Assembly (NCBI RefSeq): GCF_900142125.1
Contig: NZ_FQZT01000009.1
Coordinates: 1 to 64,000 of the forward strand
DNA length: 64,000 nt
Source: Malonomonas rubra DSM 5091
GTDB taxonomy: Bacteria; Desulfobacterota; Desulfuromonadia; Desulfuromonadales; Geopsychrobacteraceae
Direction: 5' to 3'
Part shown: positions 24,560-33,661 of the stretch, one piece after another
Numbering within the stretch: the first letter of the stretch is position 1
Layout: each line of letters starts with the position of its first letter
The notes under the pieces: generated by a model
Database searches by the model: none
What the model was told of the DNA's origin: nothing
Seen by the model: only the letters and a program-made list of their open reading frames with translations
Made by a program: the position numbers and the translations under genes

Positions 24560-26296
24560 ATGAACAACGAATTTATCCAGATCATTGTCGCTCTGGCGAC
24601 ATTGCTGTTCGGTGCTCTTGTCGGCGGCCGCCTGGCAATGCTTTGTCGTATTCCGCGGGTAACCGGTTACCTGCTGGCAGGGTTACTGGTAGGGCCATCC
24701 TTTGCGGGGATTTTCGGTCTGCCTCAGCTGGTGTCCCGCTTTGCGCTGGGCGAGTTGCGTATTATATCTGATATCGCACTGGCTCTGATCCTGATGAACA
24801 TCGGTGGTCAGCTGCGCACGGAAAACCTGCGCCGCTGGAAACATCGCATCTACCTTTTCTCTGCCGGTGAAGCTTTAACAACGGGCCTGCTGGTCGGCCT
24901 CTCAGTTTTCTGCGTCAACCAATTCATTCTACAAACTGTTTTATCCTCGTTAACCCTGCTGCAGACATCAACCCTGTTCGGTGTTTTTACCGGCATTATA
25001 GGCATTGCGACGGCTCCGGCCGCGACCCTGATGGTCATCCGGGAATATGAAGCGGATGGGCCTGTCACCAACGTGCTGCTGACACTGGTCGGTCTGAACA
25101 ATCTGATCTCTGCGTTTGCTTTTGCGATCGCTGCACAGTTGCTGGTCAGCAGTAATGGCAACCTGGCCAGCCTTGGCTACCAGCTGGCTATGCCCCTACT
25201 TGTCGGTGGCGCACTCGGTTTTTTCGCTTCGGTCTGGGCGCAGCGACTGGAGCTGGGGAGCGAGCATAAAATCCTGCTGCTGGCCGGGGTCACCAGCGCT
25301 GTTGCCATCAGTCGCACCATAGGCCTTGAGCCACTGCTGACCTGCATGGCGATGGGCGCGGTGCTGGCCAACAGTTCGCCCCGCTGGCACCGGCTGGTCA
25401 AATCGCTCAATGAGATCGATTACCCGCTTTACGTCGTTTTTTTCGTGCTCGCGGGAGCAAACCTGCACATTCAGACTCTCGGCCATATCGGCCTGCTCGG
25501 AGTGGCCTACGTTATCGCGCGCACCCTCGGAAAAATCGCTGGTGGCTGGCTGGGTGCAAAAATCGGCAATTTCGGCCAACGGGAACAAACCTGGATCGGG
25601 ATGACCCTGCTGGCCCAGGCGGGGATGGCGATCGGTCTGGCGGCAACTCTGGCCAACCTGTGGCCGGAAGGCGGAGCGCTGGTCCAGACCGTGATACTCG
25701 GCTCGGTGGTTATTTTCGAGCTGGTCGGCCCGCTGGCTGTTCGGCACGGCTTGGTCAAAGCGGGCGAGGTGCCGATCCTCTCGGTATTGCGCAAAAGAGC
25801 TCCCCAGGGGGCGATGGAGGGGCTGCACAGTGTCGCCCACCACTTCCGTATCAACCTTGGCCTGCCTGCCGGGCACAACGTTGAAAACCCCGGCGATATC
25901 CTGGTGCGCCATATCATGCGGCACAATGTCGAGACAATTCATCATGGCACCCATTTCCAGGAACTGCTGCAGGTCATCGCTCACAGTCGCTACGACCGCT
26001 TCCCGGTCGTTGATGACGAGCGTAACTTTATCGGTATGATTAACTACACCGAAATTCGCAATTTGCTGTTCGACCCAGACCTCTCCGACCTATTGGTGGC
26101 GCAGGATCTGGCCTCGTCCGCAGTCCATTCGATTCCGCCGGACACGTCCCTGCGGGATGCGTTAAAAACGTTCCAAAAGAAACGCAACATCAGTTACTTT
26201 CCGGTGATCGACCCGGAAAACCCGAAAAAACTGCTCGGTATTCTCAGCCAGAACGATGTGCTGGCTGCTTTCCGCAAGTTAAATCTGGATAGTTGA
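24560..26296 (+). CDS. CPA2-family monovalent cation/proton antiporter with C-terminal CBS pair
   Basis: Chosen start ATG at 24560 (MNNEFIQIIVALATLLF); a TTG nine codons upstream is in frame. The first 400 residues form 12-13 transmembrane helices of the Na+/H+ exchanger fold (GGRLAMLCRIPRVTGYLLAGLLVGP). After a linker, residues about 450-570 hold two CBS domains (DILVRHIMRHNVETIHH, RYDRFPVVDDERNFIGMI and ISYFPVIDPENPKKLLGIL), which usually bind adenine nucleotides and gate transport. The ion specificity (Na+ or K+) cannot be told. Confidence 0.85.
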   Translation: MNNEFIQIIVALATLLFGALVGGRLAMLCRIPRVTGYLLAGLLVGPSFAGIFGLPQLVSRFALGELRIISDIALALILMNIGGQLRTENLRRWKHRIYLFSAGEALTTGLLVGLSVFCVNQFILQTVLSSLTLLQTSTLFGVFTGIIGIATAPAATLMVIREYEADGPVTNVLLTLVGLNNLISAFAFAIAAQLLVSSNGNLASLGYQLAMPLLVGGALGFFASVWAQRLELGSEHKILLLAGVTSAVAISRTIGLEPLLTCMAMGAVLANSSPRWHRLVKSLNEIDYPLYVVFFVLAGANLHIQTLGHIGLLGVAYVIARTLGKIAGGWLGAKIGNFGQREQTWIGMTLLAQAGMAIGLAATLANLWPEGGALVQTVILGSVVIFELVGPLAVRHGLVKAGEVPILSVLRKRAPQGAMEGLHSVAHHFRINLGLPAGHNVENPGDILVRHIMRHNVETIHHGTHFQELLQVIAHSRYDRFPVVDDERNFIGMINYTEIRNLLFDPDLSDLLVAQDLASSAVHSIPPDTSLRDALKTFQKKRNISYFPVIDPENPKKLLGILSQNDVLAAFRKLNLDS

Positions 26297-26308
26297 CAAA
26301 TCTTTATA

Positions 26309-26402
26309 GCCACCAAGGTACCAAGTACACCAAGAAAAGCCTTAAACCTTCTTGGGGTAAAATTTTATTTGCAGTTCTTGGTGTCCTTGGTGACTTGGTG
26401 GC
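26309..26402. repeat. Imperfect 28-bp-armed inverted repeat of CACCAAGG type
   Basis: GCCACCAAGGTACCAAGTAC and the following bases (26309-26336) are the near-complement of the arm at 26375-26402, which ends GTGACTTGGTGGC. The arms consist of repeated ACCAAG units. A short open frame crosses it but has no ribosome site or family resemblance. The pattern resembles dispersed intergenic palindromes; copy number needs a whole genome. Confidence 0.7.
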
Positions 26403-26405
26403 AAA

Positions 26406-26437
26406 CAAAAAAAGGGCGCCCCAACCGGGACGCCCTG
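26406..26437 (-). terminator. Terminator of the tol-pal-cpoB operon
   Basis: On the minus strand AGGGCG...CGCCCT with inner CCCGG pairing is followed by a T-run, 24 bases after the cpoB stop. Confidence 0.85.
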
Positions 26438-26460
26438 AGATCGACTATCTAAATTTTCCG

Positions 26461-27264
26461 TTATTTTTCAAGAAACTTCTTCGCAGAATCAGCCTGCGGT
26501 GAATCCGGGTACTCTTCGATCACCTTCTGCATCGTTGTACGCGCATTCTGACCATCACCCAAAGCGTTGAATGCGAGTCCCTGTTTCAACATGGCCGCTG
26601 GCGCTTTGGGGTGGCTGGCGTGCTTGCTGATAACATCCTGCAGCTGCAGAATCGCCAGCTCGTACTTCTTCTCGCCGTAAAGCGCCTCACCAGTCCAGTA
26701 GAGTGCGTTGACATAAAGGTCGTGCTGCGGATATTTATCGGTAAATGTCTTCAGCAGCTTACGCCCCTCGGCAAATTCCATGTCTTTGCGAACCAGGTCG
26801 AGGGCACGCTGATAAAGTTCTTCGGCAGTTTCTTTTTTCACCGCCGGGGCTTCAACACCCGGCTGAGGTGCAACCGGCTGGCTCGGGGGGACAGCGACAG
26901 GTTGCTGTTCCAGCCTATCTACCCGACCGGCCAGATCTGCGAGCTGCAAGCCTAGATCATCTTTGGTCAGTTGCAGGTCATCGATCAGTTGCTGGTTGTT
27001 TTGCCCAAGATCGTCAAGACGGCCATTGATTGATTGAAAATCAACCCGCAAGGTATCAAGTCCGGCAACCAGTTCCGCCACCTGACGCTGCAGGCTGTCG
27101 CCACCGACAACTGCACTGGTTTCGGCCGAGGCTTCTTGCATCTCCAGCCGGGCGAGACGACGCTTCATCTCGGCTAGATCTTTCTCCATCCGCAGTTGTT
27201 CCTGTGTTGGTGGAACGCAGCCCGTCAGCAACAGGATAGAGATTAAAATCACTCCATAGCGCAT
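26461..27264 (-). CDS. cpoB: Cell division coordinator CpoB (YbgF)
   Basis: Started at the ATG at 27264, which follows AGGAGG, the product is 267 residues. A lipobox-like LLLTGC ends the signal segment, so here it may be a lipoprotein. An N-terminal coiled coil (MEKDLAEMKRRLARLEMQ) precedes tetratricopeptide repeats (AEELYQRALDLVRK, AILQLQDVISKHASHPKAPA). CpoB links Tol-Pal constriction with peptidoglycan synthesis. It is the last gene of the tol operon. Confidence 0.9.
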   Translation of the reverse strand: MRYGVILISILLLTGCVPPTQEQLRMEKDLAEMKRRLARLEMQEASAETSAVVGGDSLQRQVAELVAGLDTLRVDFQSINGRLDDLGQNNQQLIDDLQLTKDDLGLQLADLAGRVDRLEQQPVAVPPSQPVAPQPGVEAPAVKKETAEELYQRALDLVRKDMEFAEGRKLLKTFTDKYPQHDLYVNALYWTGEALYGEKKYELAILQLQDVISKHASHPKAPAAMLKQGLAFNALGDGQNARTTMQKVIEEYPDSPQADSAKKFLEK

Positions 27265-27280
27265 GTCGTCCTCCTGAAAC

Positions 27281-27314
27281 AAAAAGGGCCGCACATCAAA
27301 ACAATGTGCGGCCC
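27281..27314 (-). terminator. Attenuator-like terminator between pal and cpoB
   Basis: GGGCCGCACAT and ATGTGCGGCCC pair perfectly around a 7-base loop. On the minus strand TTTTTG follows. It sits 20 bases after the pal stop and would reduce read-through into cpoB. Confidence 0.82.
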
Positions 27315-27334
27315 GGAAAAGCTAAACCAGTGAT

Positions 27335-27889
27335 TTAACGCTTAACCTTGAACTCAGCACGGCGATTTTTTGCCCATGCAGTTTCGGTCTTAGCCGGATC
27401 GAGAGGCATCTCTTCACCGTAAGAGATGACGCTCAGGCGACTGGCGGAAACACCGAGGGAAACCAGGTAGTTCTTGGTAGCCAAGGCACGCTTCTCACCC
27501 AGCGCCAAGTTGTACTCGTCGGAACCACGCTCATCACAGTGACCTTCGATCTTCACCATCACACCAGGAGCCGCTTTCAGAAGTTTGGCATTGTTGGCCA
27601 GAGTGTCTTTGGCGACATCAGTCAACAGGTACTGATCAAAATCGAAATAAACCCGCATCAGGCCGGCAGCAGCCTTTTCGGCGGCACTCATAGTGCTGCT
27701 GGAGCTGCTTGAAGGCATCTCGTTGACCGATTCTTCAACAACTGCAACCGGCTGTTGCTCTTCAACAACGGAAACTTGGGGAGTCTCTTCAACAACAGCT
27801 TCTTCGGCAACCGGTTTTTTTGCACAACCGGCAGCCAGCAGGGTGAGAACGAAAAGCATCACCAGCAGGCGGGTGCTTAAGTTTTGCAT
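27335..27889 (-). CDS. pal: Peptidoglycan-associated lipoprotein Pal
   Basis: The ATG at 27889 follows AAAGGAG and gives 184 residues. A lipobox LLAAGC is followed by an acidic Glu/Val-rich linker and the OmpA-like domain (VYFDFDQYLLT, KIEGHCDERGSDEYNLALGEKRA, SYGEEMPLDP). The Asp and Arg in the DERGSDEYN region bind diaminopimelate of peptidoglycan. It is outer-membrane anchored and interacts with TolB. Confidence 0.95.
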   Translation of the reverse strand: MQNLSTRLLVMLFVLTLLAAGCAKKPVAEEAVVEETPQVSVVEEQQPVAVVEESVNEMPSSSSSSTMSAAEKAAAGLMRVYFDFDQYLLTDVAKDTLANNAKLLKAAPGVMVKIEGHCDERGSDEYNLALGEKRALATKNYLVSLGVSASRLSVISYGEEMPLDPAKTETAWAKNRRAEFKVKR

Positions 27890-28022
27890 AACAACCACTC
27901 CTTTCGCATACGCGATAAAAAAGATAGAGATTTCGCTATTTATCCAGCTAACCTGCACATTATACAGAAGCAGAGCACAAAAACAACACCAGTTTCAGGC
28001 ATTTTCCGCATTGTGCCGTATT

Positions 28023-29321
28023 TTACCAGCGTCCCGACCAGGCCGGATGCGTGTCGTCGCCACCGGGCGCGGAGATGCGGCGAGCACCTGTGCCATCAGC
28101 ACGCATGATCCAGATCGATTTTTCATTGTCGCGGTCGAGTGAATATACCAGGAAGCGGCCATCCGGACTCCAGCGCGGATGTTCTTTGCTGCCGGGCCCA
28201 AACGTCAGCCGGCGCTCGTCGCTGCCATCCGGGTTAATGGTAAAAATATCGAACCGCTTGTCTTCCAGTCGGGCAAAAGCAATCCGGTCGCCCTTCGGAC
28301 TCCAGGCCGGGGTCGCGTTGTACTTGCCCTCGAAGGTCAGACGGCTGACATCGAGTGTGTGAACATCGACGATAAACACGTTCGGGTTACCGCGCCGGTC
28401 GGAGACGAAGGCAATGCGGTTGCCATCGGGACTCCAGCTCGGGTCGACATCGATACCATAGTGCTTGGTCAAACGTTTGTGGATGGTGCCGTCGGTGCCG
28501 ATCAGGTAAAGCTCGGAGTTCTTGTCTTTCGACAGCGTCAGCGCGACTTCACGCCCGTCCGGGCTGTAACGGCCACCGATATTCAACCCCTCTTTCAGCG
28601 ACATGCGCGACTCGCGCCCGGTGTAGATCTCCTTGCGATAAAGATCGGGGTTGCCCGCTTTGTACGAGGTAAAAATCATCTCTTTTCGCTTGGGGGCAAA
28701 ATCCGGGTTGAGGACGATGGTGCGATGATCGGTCAGCCGCAACGGCTTGTCGCCGTCGACATCCATCATGTAGAGCTCTTTGCGCCCGGTGCGGTTGGAG
28801 ATATAAGCGATACGGCTGGAAAACGGCCCGAGCTCTCCGGTCAGGCCCTGCATCACCTGGTCCGCAAAGGCGTGCGCGATGCGACGAACATCCTTTGCCT
28901 TGCCGAGATAGCGCCGACCGGTCAACAACCGCCGGGTGATAACATCGTAAAGTCGCAGTTCGATGGTCATCTTGTCGCCTTCAAAGCGGTACCCACCTTT
29001 GATCAGCGCCTCGGCACCGAGCAGCTTCCACTGGGCGAAATCAACATCAATGCTGCGCAGGGTCAGTTTGGCGGCGTCACCCAGAAAGGACGCGGGATCA
29101 ACCAGATCAAACAGCCCGGAAAGATCGAGATCATTCTCCAGCACCTGCTGAAACTCTTCTGCGATCCCGGCTTGCGGGGCAGTCATTGGCAACAGCTTGG
29201 TGATCGCCAGTGGAATGGTCTGCTCACCGGGCGAGCTGATTTCGATTTCAATTGCCGTGGCAGAAAAAGCAAATAGCAGGCTTGCGAGAAGAGATAAAAA
29301 CAAAAAACGCAAAAATCTCAT
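28023..29321 (-). CDS. tolB: Tol-Pal system protein TolB
   Basis: A 432-residue periplasmic protein with a signal peptide (to about ATA), an N-terminal alpha/beta domain (IEIEISSPGEQTIPLAI), and a six-bladed beta-propeller with repeated WSPDG-type motifs (YSPDGREVAL, WSPDGNRIAF, WSPKGDRIAF, WSPDGRFLVY). TolB shuttles between Pal and TolA. Its ATG overlaps the tolA stop by 4 bases. Confidence 0.96.
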   Translation of the reverse strand: MRFLRFLFLSLLASLLFAFSATAIEIEISSPGEQTIPLAITKLLPMTAPQAGIAEEFQQVLENDLDLSGLFDLVDPASFLGDAAKLTLRSIDVDFAQWKLLGAEALIKGGYRFEGDKMTIELRLYDVITRRLLTGRRYLGKAKDVRRIAHAFADQVMQGLTGELGPFSSRIAYISNRTGRKELYMMDVDGDKPLRLTDHRTIVLNPDFAPKRKEMIFTSYKAGNPDLYRKEIYTGRESRMSLKEGLNIGGRYSPDGREVALTLSKDKNSELYLIGTDGTIHKRLTKHYGIDVDPSWSPDGNRIAFVSDRRGNPNVFIVDVHTLDVSRLTFEGKYNATPAWSPKGDRIAFARLEDKRFDIFTINPDGSDERRLTFGPGSKEHPRWSPDGRFLVYSLDRDNEKSIWIMRADGTGARRISAPGGDDTHPAWSGRW

Positions 29322-30181
29322 CGTCGGTCCATCAATTCTTTGAGGTTAAAGGTTACGGTTATCGGTGTTGTATCAGGTAATGACTGGCCAAGATTTCTTG
29401 ACCGGATAATCGCTTTGGTCAGGGAATCATCAAACGCCTGCACACCTGATTTTTCGAGAAACTCGTATTTCTGCAGCTCACCAGCCGCGTTGTAAAAAAG
29501 CCTGACCCGCGCTTCCAGGTCCTTGATGCCCGACAAATAAGGCGAGTAGCTCCAGTTTGCCTGTATCAGCTCACGAATGTAAGCAACTGCAGCAACACCG
29601 ACCTCATCCCCTTTGCCATCAAGCATACCGACCGGCGCATCCACAACCGGTGATTCGATCTGCTGACTTTCTGCAGCTGCTGCCGCTCGCAACGCATCCA
29701 ACCGATTTTTCCGCTTCTCTTCAGCCTTTTGTTTTTCAATTTTGGCACGCAGTGCAGCCATGGCATCCAGACGTGCATCATCCTGTGCCTTGCTGACCGC
29801 AGGTTTCGGTTCGGGCTTCGGCTCAGGTTTTGGCTGCGGCTTCGGGGTCGGTTTCACCACCGGCTTTGGTGTGGGTTTCGGCTCGGGTTTGGGCGGTAGC
29901 GGAATCGGTTTCGGCTTGGCCTTCGGTTTTGGCTTAGGTTTCGGTTTTTCCTGAGTCACCACCGCTTCCGGGCGGCCGGCCTGCGGATTTTTTACAATCT
30001 TGTTGACCAGGTTGACCCGATAAACCGGTGGCTTGGCCGGCTCTTTCTTCGGAAACAGGGGAGTGTGGTAGATGATAGGCAGCAAGATGTGGAGCAGCAG
30101 AGACACCAGCAGCATACGCCGGAAACCCGGATCGAACACTGACTTCAGCTGCTTCCAGCGCTGCTTGCGGGAAGATTCCAT
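29318..30181 (-). CDS. tolA: TolA/TonB-like energy-coupling protein
   Basis: A 287-residue protein with one N-terminal membrane helix (RRMLLVSLLLHILLPIIY), a long Pro-Lys-Glu repeat region (KPKPKPKAKPKPIPLPPKPE and similar to about residue 130), a charged helix, and a C-terminal TonB/TolA-type domain (AYIRELIQANWSYSP...LEARVRLFYNAAGELQ). The Pro/Lys spacer spans the periplasm. The position between tolR and tolB supports TolA over TonB. Confidence 0.9.
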   Translation of the reverse strand: MESSRKQRWKQLKSVFDPGFRRMLLVSLLLHILLPIIYHTPLFPKKEPAKPPVYRVNLVNKIVKNPQAGRPEAVVTQEKPKPKPKPKAKPKPIPLPPKPEPKPTPKPVVKPTPKPQPKPEPKPEPKPAVSKAQDDARLDAMAALRAKIEKQKAEEKRKNRLDALRAAAAAESQQIESPVVDAPVGMLDGKGDEVGVAAVAYIRELIQANWSYSPYLSGIKDLEARVRLFYNAAGELQKYEFLEKSGVQAFDDSLTKAIIRSRNLGQSLPDTTPITVTFNLKELMDRR

Positions 30182-30190
30182 CTGGTCCGG

Positions 30191-30613
<423 letters not shown>

Positions 30614-31288
30614 CTAGCTGCGCTCCATCCGCTCGACGATATTGAGGAACTCCTGGCTGAAGTTATCCATCTCGCCGATCAGCACGTTGACTTTGTTAAG
30701 GAAGTGGTTGTAGCCCATAACTGCCGGAATCGCTGCCGCCAGACCGATCGCGGTGGCGATCAGCGCCTCGGAGATACCGGGGGCAACAACGGCTAGGGAT
30801 GCGCTGCCGGTCTGACCGATACCGTGGAATGCGTCCATAATGCCCCAGACGGTACCGAACAGGCCGATAAAAGGCGCCGTTGAACCGGTGGTCGCAAGGA
30901 AGGTCAGGTATTTTTCCAGCCGGTGGGTCTCCTGCGTCGTTGCCCGGCGCAGGGCTCGGCCGACGATTTCAGTGGTGTCCATTTCGCTGGAGAAATCATG
31001 GTCTTCATCAGGGTTGGCCGATTTCTTCTTCAGCTGCAACATCTCGTGATAACCTTCGCGGAACAGGGTTGCCAGCGGCGAGTTGCTGAAATCCTTGATC
31101 CCCTGGCCAACCACGTCGAAACGTTTCTTGCTCCAGAAAAAATCGAGGAATCGATCCGACTCCTTAATCGCTTTCTGCACGATGGTGAATTTGTAAAAAA
31201 TGATCGCCCAGGAAACCAGCGAAAAATAGACCAGAATCAGCAGCACCAGTTTAACAACCGGCCCCGCCTGCAATACCAGATCGAACAA
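30614..31288 (-). CDS. tolQ: Biopolymer transport protein TolQ
   Basis: A TTG at 31288 follows AAAGGAG by 7 bases, giving 224 residues (start LFDLVLQAGPVVKLVL), the normal TolQ length. An upstream in-frame extension covers the ribosome site and is rejected. It has three membrane helices and the motifs TTEIVGRALRRATTQETHRLEKYLTFLATTGSTAPFIGLFGTVWGIM in segments typical of MotA/TolQ/ExbB channels. Confidence 0.94.
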   Translation of the reverse strand: MFDLVLQAGPVVKLVLLILVYFSLVSWAIIFYKFTIVQKAIKESDRFLDFFWSKKRFDVVGQGIKDFSNSPLATLFREGYHEMLQLKKKSANPDEDHDFSSEMDTTEIVGRALRRATTQETHRLEKYLTFLATTGSTAPFIGLFGTVWGIMDAFHGIGQTGSASLAVVAPGISEALIATAIGLAAAIPAVMGYNHFLNKVNVLIGEMDNFSQEFLNIVERMERS

Positions 31289-31374
31289 GAGCGTTCTCCT
31301 TTTGTTCGGATTGAAAATCGTTGAATTAATGTTCGCCAGATTATCTTGCAGCGCCAGCGGCAAGTCAAGTGAGG

Positions 31375-32043
31375 TTACAGATCAGCGGCAGATTGAAAAT
31401 AGCTGTTTAAATGTTTGCGCAAATGGGCAGCTGTCACGCTATCGGGCGAGCGTAGCAGGAAACGCTGTAAAGCCGGCAAATCATCCAGATCTTCCCAGCC
31501 CTGCAACTGCACGCAGTCAATACCGCTCTGATCGACCCGCCGGAGTGTTTCCGCTAGCACCTCTTCAGTGCTCCAGGCCATGCTGTTGAAAAGTTGCGGC
31601 TGGTGCTGTGATTCGCCGACCAGCACGTAACCGCCGTCGCTCGCCGGAGCCAGCACCACCTCGACCTCTTCCAGTGCGACACAAGCTTGCTCGATCAATT
31701 CCAGCGGCAGGTCGGGGGAATCGCTACCAATCAGTACCGCCTGCCGATAGCCCTGCTGAAGAAATCCGTTCAGCGCCGCCGCCATGCGCGCTCCGATATC
31801 CTCTCCTTGCTGCGGTACCAGAACGGCTTCAGGATATTCAGCCTCGAACCAGCTGCGCTCACCGGCGTAGCAGATGGCCAGATCGCAGCAATCGAGCTGC
31901 TGCATACGGCTGACGGTTTCTCGCAAGCTGCATTCATAAAAGGTTGCAGCCTCTCTTAAATCGAGGGGAGGGCAGAGACGGGTTTTACACTGACCGATGA
32001 TCGGTTGCTTGGCAAATATCCCCAGAATCGCATTTTTGCGCAT
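31375..32043 (-). CDS. DUF2064/TIGR04282-type nucleotidyl- or glycosyltransferase
   Basis: The ATG at 32043 gives 222 residues (MRKNAILGIFAKQPIIGQCKTRL). The N-terminal FAKxPxxGxxKTRL and LIGSDSPDLPLELIEQA motifs define the GT-A-like DUF2064 family, some members of which are annotated in arsenosugar biosynthesis. The substrate is unknown. A GTG at 32085 would extend it over two DnaA-box-like sites. It is the last gene after folE2, with 44 bases between. Confidence 0.82.
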   Translation of the reverse strand: MRKNAILGIFAKQPIIGQCKTRLCPPLDLREAATFYECSLRETVSRMQQLDCCDLAICYAGERSWFEAEYPEAVLVPQQGEDIGARMAAALNGFLQQGYRQAVLIGSDSPDLPLELIEQACVALEEVEVVLAPASDGGYVLVGESQHQPQLFNSMAWSTEEVLAETLRRVDQSGIDCVQLQGWEDLDDLPALQRFLLRSPDSVTAAHLRKHLNSYFQSAADL

Positions 32044-32056
32044 TTTCGTTATCGAC

Positions 32057-32086
32057 TTATCCACAACGTCCACAGGCTTTTCCACA
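32057..32086. other. Two DnaA-box-like sites
   Basis: TTATCCACA (32057-32065, exact consensus) and TTTTCCACA (32078-32086, one mismatch) lie in the short gap between folE2 and the downstream transferase gene. They are 21 bp apart, two helical turns, on the same strand and about 26 kb from dnaA. Confidence 0.5.
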
Positions 32087-32087
32087 G

Positions 32088-32870
32088 CTATCTCGAGTTC
32101 TGCTCTTCCACCATGGCGTAGGCCGAGTGATTGTGAATCGACTCGAAGTTCTCACACTGCACCTTGAACCACGCGATCTGCGGTACGGAACGCAACTTTT
32201 CGGTCACGGCACGAACCATATCCTCAACGAACATCGGGTTGTCGTAAGCCTGCTCGGTGACGGCCTTTTCGTCTTCCCGTTTTAGCAGTGAATAGACCTG
32301 GCAACTGGCGCAGCTCTCAACCCAGGCGATCAGGTCTTCCAGCCAGACATGCTCTTTGTAGCGGATCTGCACCGTGACGATGCTGCGCTGGTTATGAGCG
32401 CCACGCTCGCTGATCTCTTTCGAGCAGGGGCAGAGAGATGTCACCGGAATGCTCGCCTCAAGGACGAAATCGAATTTTTTGCCCAGAGTGCCAACCATAC
32501 GGCACTGGTATTCCAGCAGGCTGCGGGCACCGGAAACCGGTGCGGTCTTCTCGATAAAATAGGGGAAATCAAGCTCCAAGTGAGCGCGGGTCGCTTCCAA
32601 TCGCTGCTTCATTTCCGCCAGGATGGTGCCGATGTTCTCGATGCTGATCGAGCCATGATAGAGATTGAGCACCTCGATAAAACGGCTCATGTGGGTGCCT
32701 TTAAACTCTTCCGGCAGGTCGACGTACATGTTGACCCTCGCCACCGTATGTTGCTTTTCCTTGTGCTTGTCCTGCACCACGATCGGATAGCGGATATCTT
32801 TCACCCCCACCTTGTCGATAGCGATGTTGCGGGTGTCGCGGCTCTGTTGCATGTCGGGCATTTTTGCCAT
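32088..32870 (-). CDS. folE2: GTP cyclohydrolase FolE2 (type IB)
   Basis: A 260-residue enzyme with the FolE2 signatures HTVARVNMYVDLPEEFKGTHMSRF, SLCPCSKEISERGAHNQRS (metal-binding Cys) and NHSAYA near the C-terminus. It makes dihydroneopterin triphosphate from GTP for folate or queuosine precursors. The adjoining queC, 14 bases upstream, favours a role in 7-deazaguanine synthesis as well as folate. Confidence 0.95.
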   Translation of the reverse strand: MAKMPDMQQSRDTRNIAIDKVGVKDIRYPIVVQDKHKEKQHTVARVNMYVDLPEEFKGTHMSRFIEVLNLYHGSISIENIGTILAEMKQRLEATRAHLELDFPYFIEKTAPVSGARSLLEYQCRMVGTLGKKFDFVLEASIPVTSLCPCSKEISERGAHNQRSIVTVQIRYKEHVWLEDLIAWVESCASCQVYSLLKREDEKAVTEQAYDNPMFVEDMVRAVTEKLRSVPQIAWFKVQCENFESIHNHSAYAMVEEQNSR

Positions 32871-32884
32871 TTTCGTTCGCCCCC

Positions 32885-33565
32885 TTATCCGCGATCCACG
32901 TAGGCAACCGGATCCTCGGCCCCGGCATCGGCAAAACCTTTCAGCCGCAGGATGCAGGAATCGCAGTGGCCGCAGGACAGCCCTTCCGGCGTCGGGTCGT
33001 AACAGGAATGGGTCAGGCCGTAGTCAACGCCGAGAGACAAGCCTTTTTCGATAATCTGCGCCTTGGTCAGGTCGATCAGCGGAGCGTGAATGTTGTAGGG
33101 ATTGCCTTCAACACCCGCCTTGGTCGACAGATTCGCCATGGTTTGAAACGCTTCGACAAACTCGGGACGGCAGTCGGGGTAACCGGAATAATCGAGAGCA
33201 TTGACGCCGATGTAGATATCGGAGGCGCCGAGCACCTCCGCCCAGCCGAGGGCAAAAGAAAGGAAAATGGTATTGCGCGCCGGAACATAAGTCACCGGGA
33301 TCTCGTCCGGGCTTTCGCCGTCTTTCGGTACATCGATATCGGCGGTCAGTGCACTGCCGCCCATCTGCCGCATGTCGACATCGATCACCATGTGCTCCTT
33401 GGCGCCGATCTTCGGAGCGTACTCACGCGCTTTGTCCAGTTCGACGGTATGCCGCTGGCCGTAAGAGAAGCTGAGCGCGTACGGCTCGAAACCTTCTGCC
33501 CGGGCGATCGCCATGCAGGTGGTCGAATCGAGCCCGCCGCTGTAAAGAACCACAGCTTTTTTCAT
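32885..33565 (-). CDS. queC: 7-cyano-7-deazaguanine synthase QueC
   Basis: A 226-residue PP-loop enzyme: [16 protein letters not shown] at the N-terminus and a C-terminal zinc site [21 protein letters not shown]. It converts 7-carboxy-7-deazaguanine to preQ0 in queuosine synthesis. It forms a pair with folE2; queD and queE are not in this window. Confidence 0.96.
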   Translation of the reverse strand: MKKAVVLYSGGLDSTTCMAIARAEGFEPYALSFSYGQRHTVELDKAREYAPKIGAKEHMVIDVDMRQMGGSALTADIDVPKDGESPDEIPVTYVPARNTIFLSFALGWAEVLGASDIYIGVNALDYSGYPDCRPEFVEAFQTMANLSTKAGVEGNPYNIHAPLIDLTKAQIIEKGLSLGVDYGLTHSCYDPTPEGLSCGHCDSCILRLKGFADAGAEDPVAYVDRG

Positions 33566-33635
33566 CTTTTAACCTCACCTTTTCAAATTTGCTAACTGGG
33601 CGCGGAGCATAGTCGCTCGCCCGTATGCAGTCAAG

Positions 33636-33646
33636 CCCCCCCCCCC
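33636..33646. repeat. Run of eleven C residues
   Basis: A homopolymer tract in the gap between pyk and queC (33566-33661). It lies upstream of queC, 71 bases from the start, and past the pyk stop is only 16 bases away on the other side. It could be a slippage-prone spacer in the queC promoter region, or a sequencing weakness. Confidence 0.6.
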
Positions 33647-33661
33647 GGTTCACGGAACGGG

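Noticed and set aside
26293-26502. Small plus-strand frame of 69 codons
   Set aside because: Spans an inverted repeat and a terminator, with no ribosome site.
28179-29276. Plus-strand frame of 365 codons
   Set aside because: Antisense to tolB, which has clear propeller motifs.
33636-33646. Phase-variable C tract inside a gene
   Set aside because: It is intergenic between pyk and queC, so slippage would not shift a reading frame.
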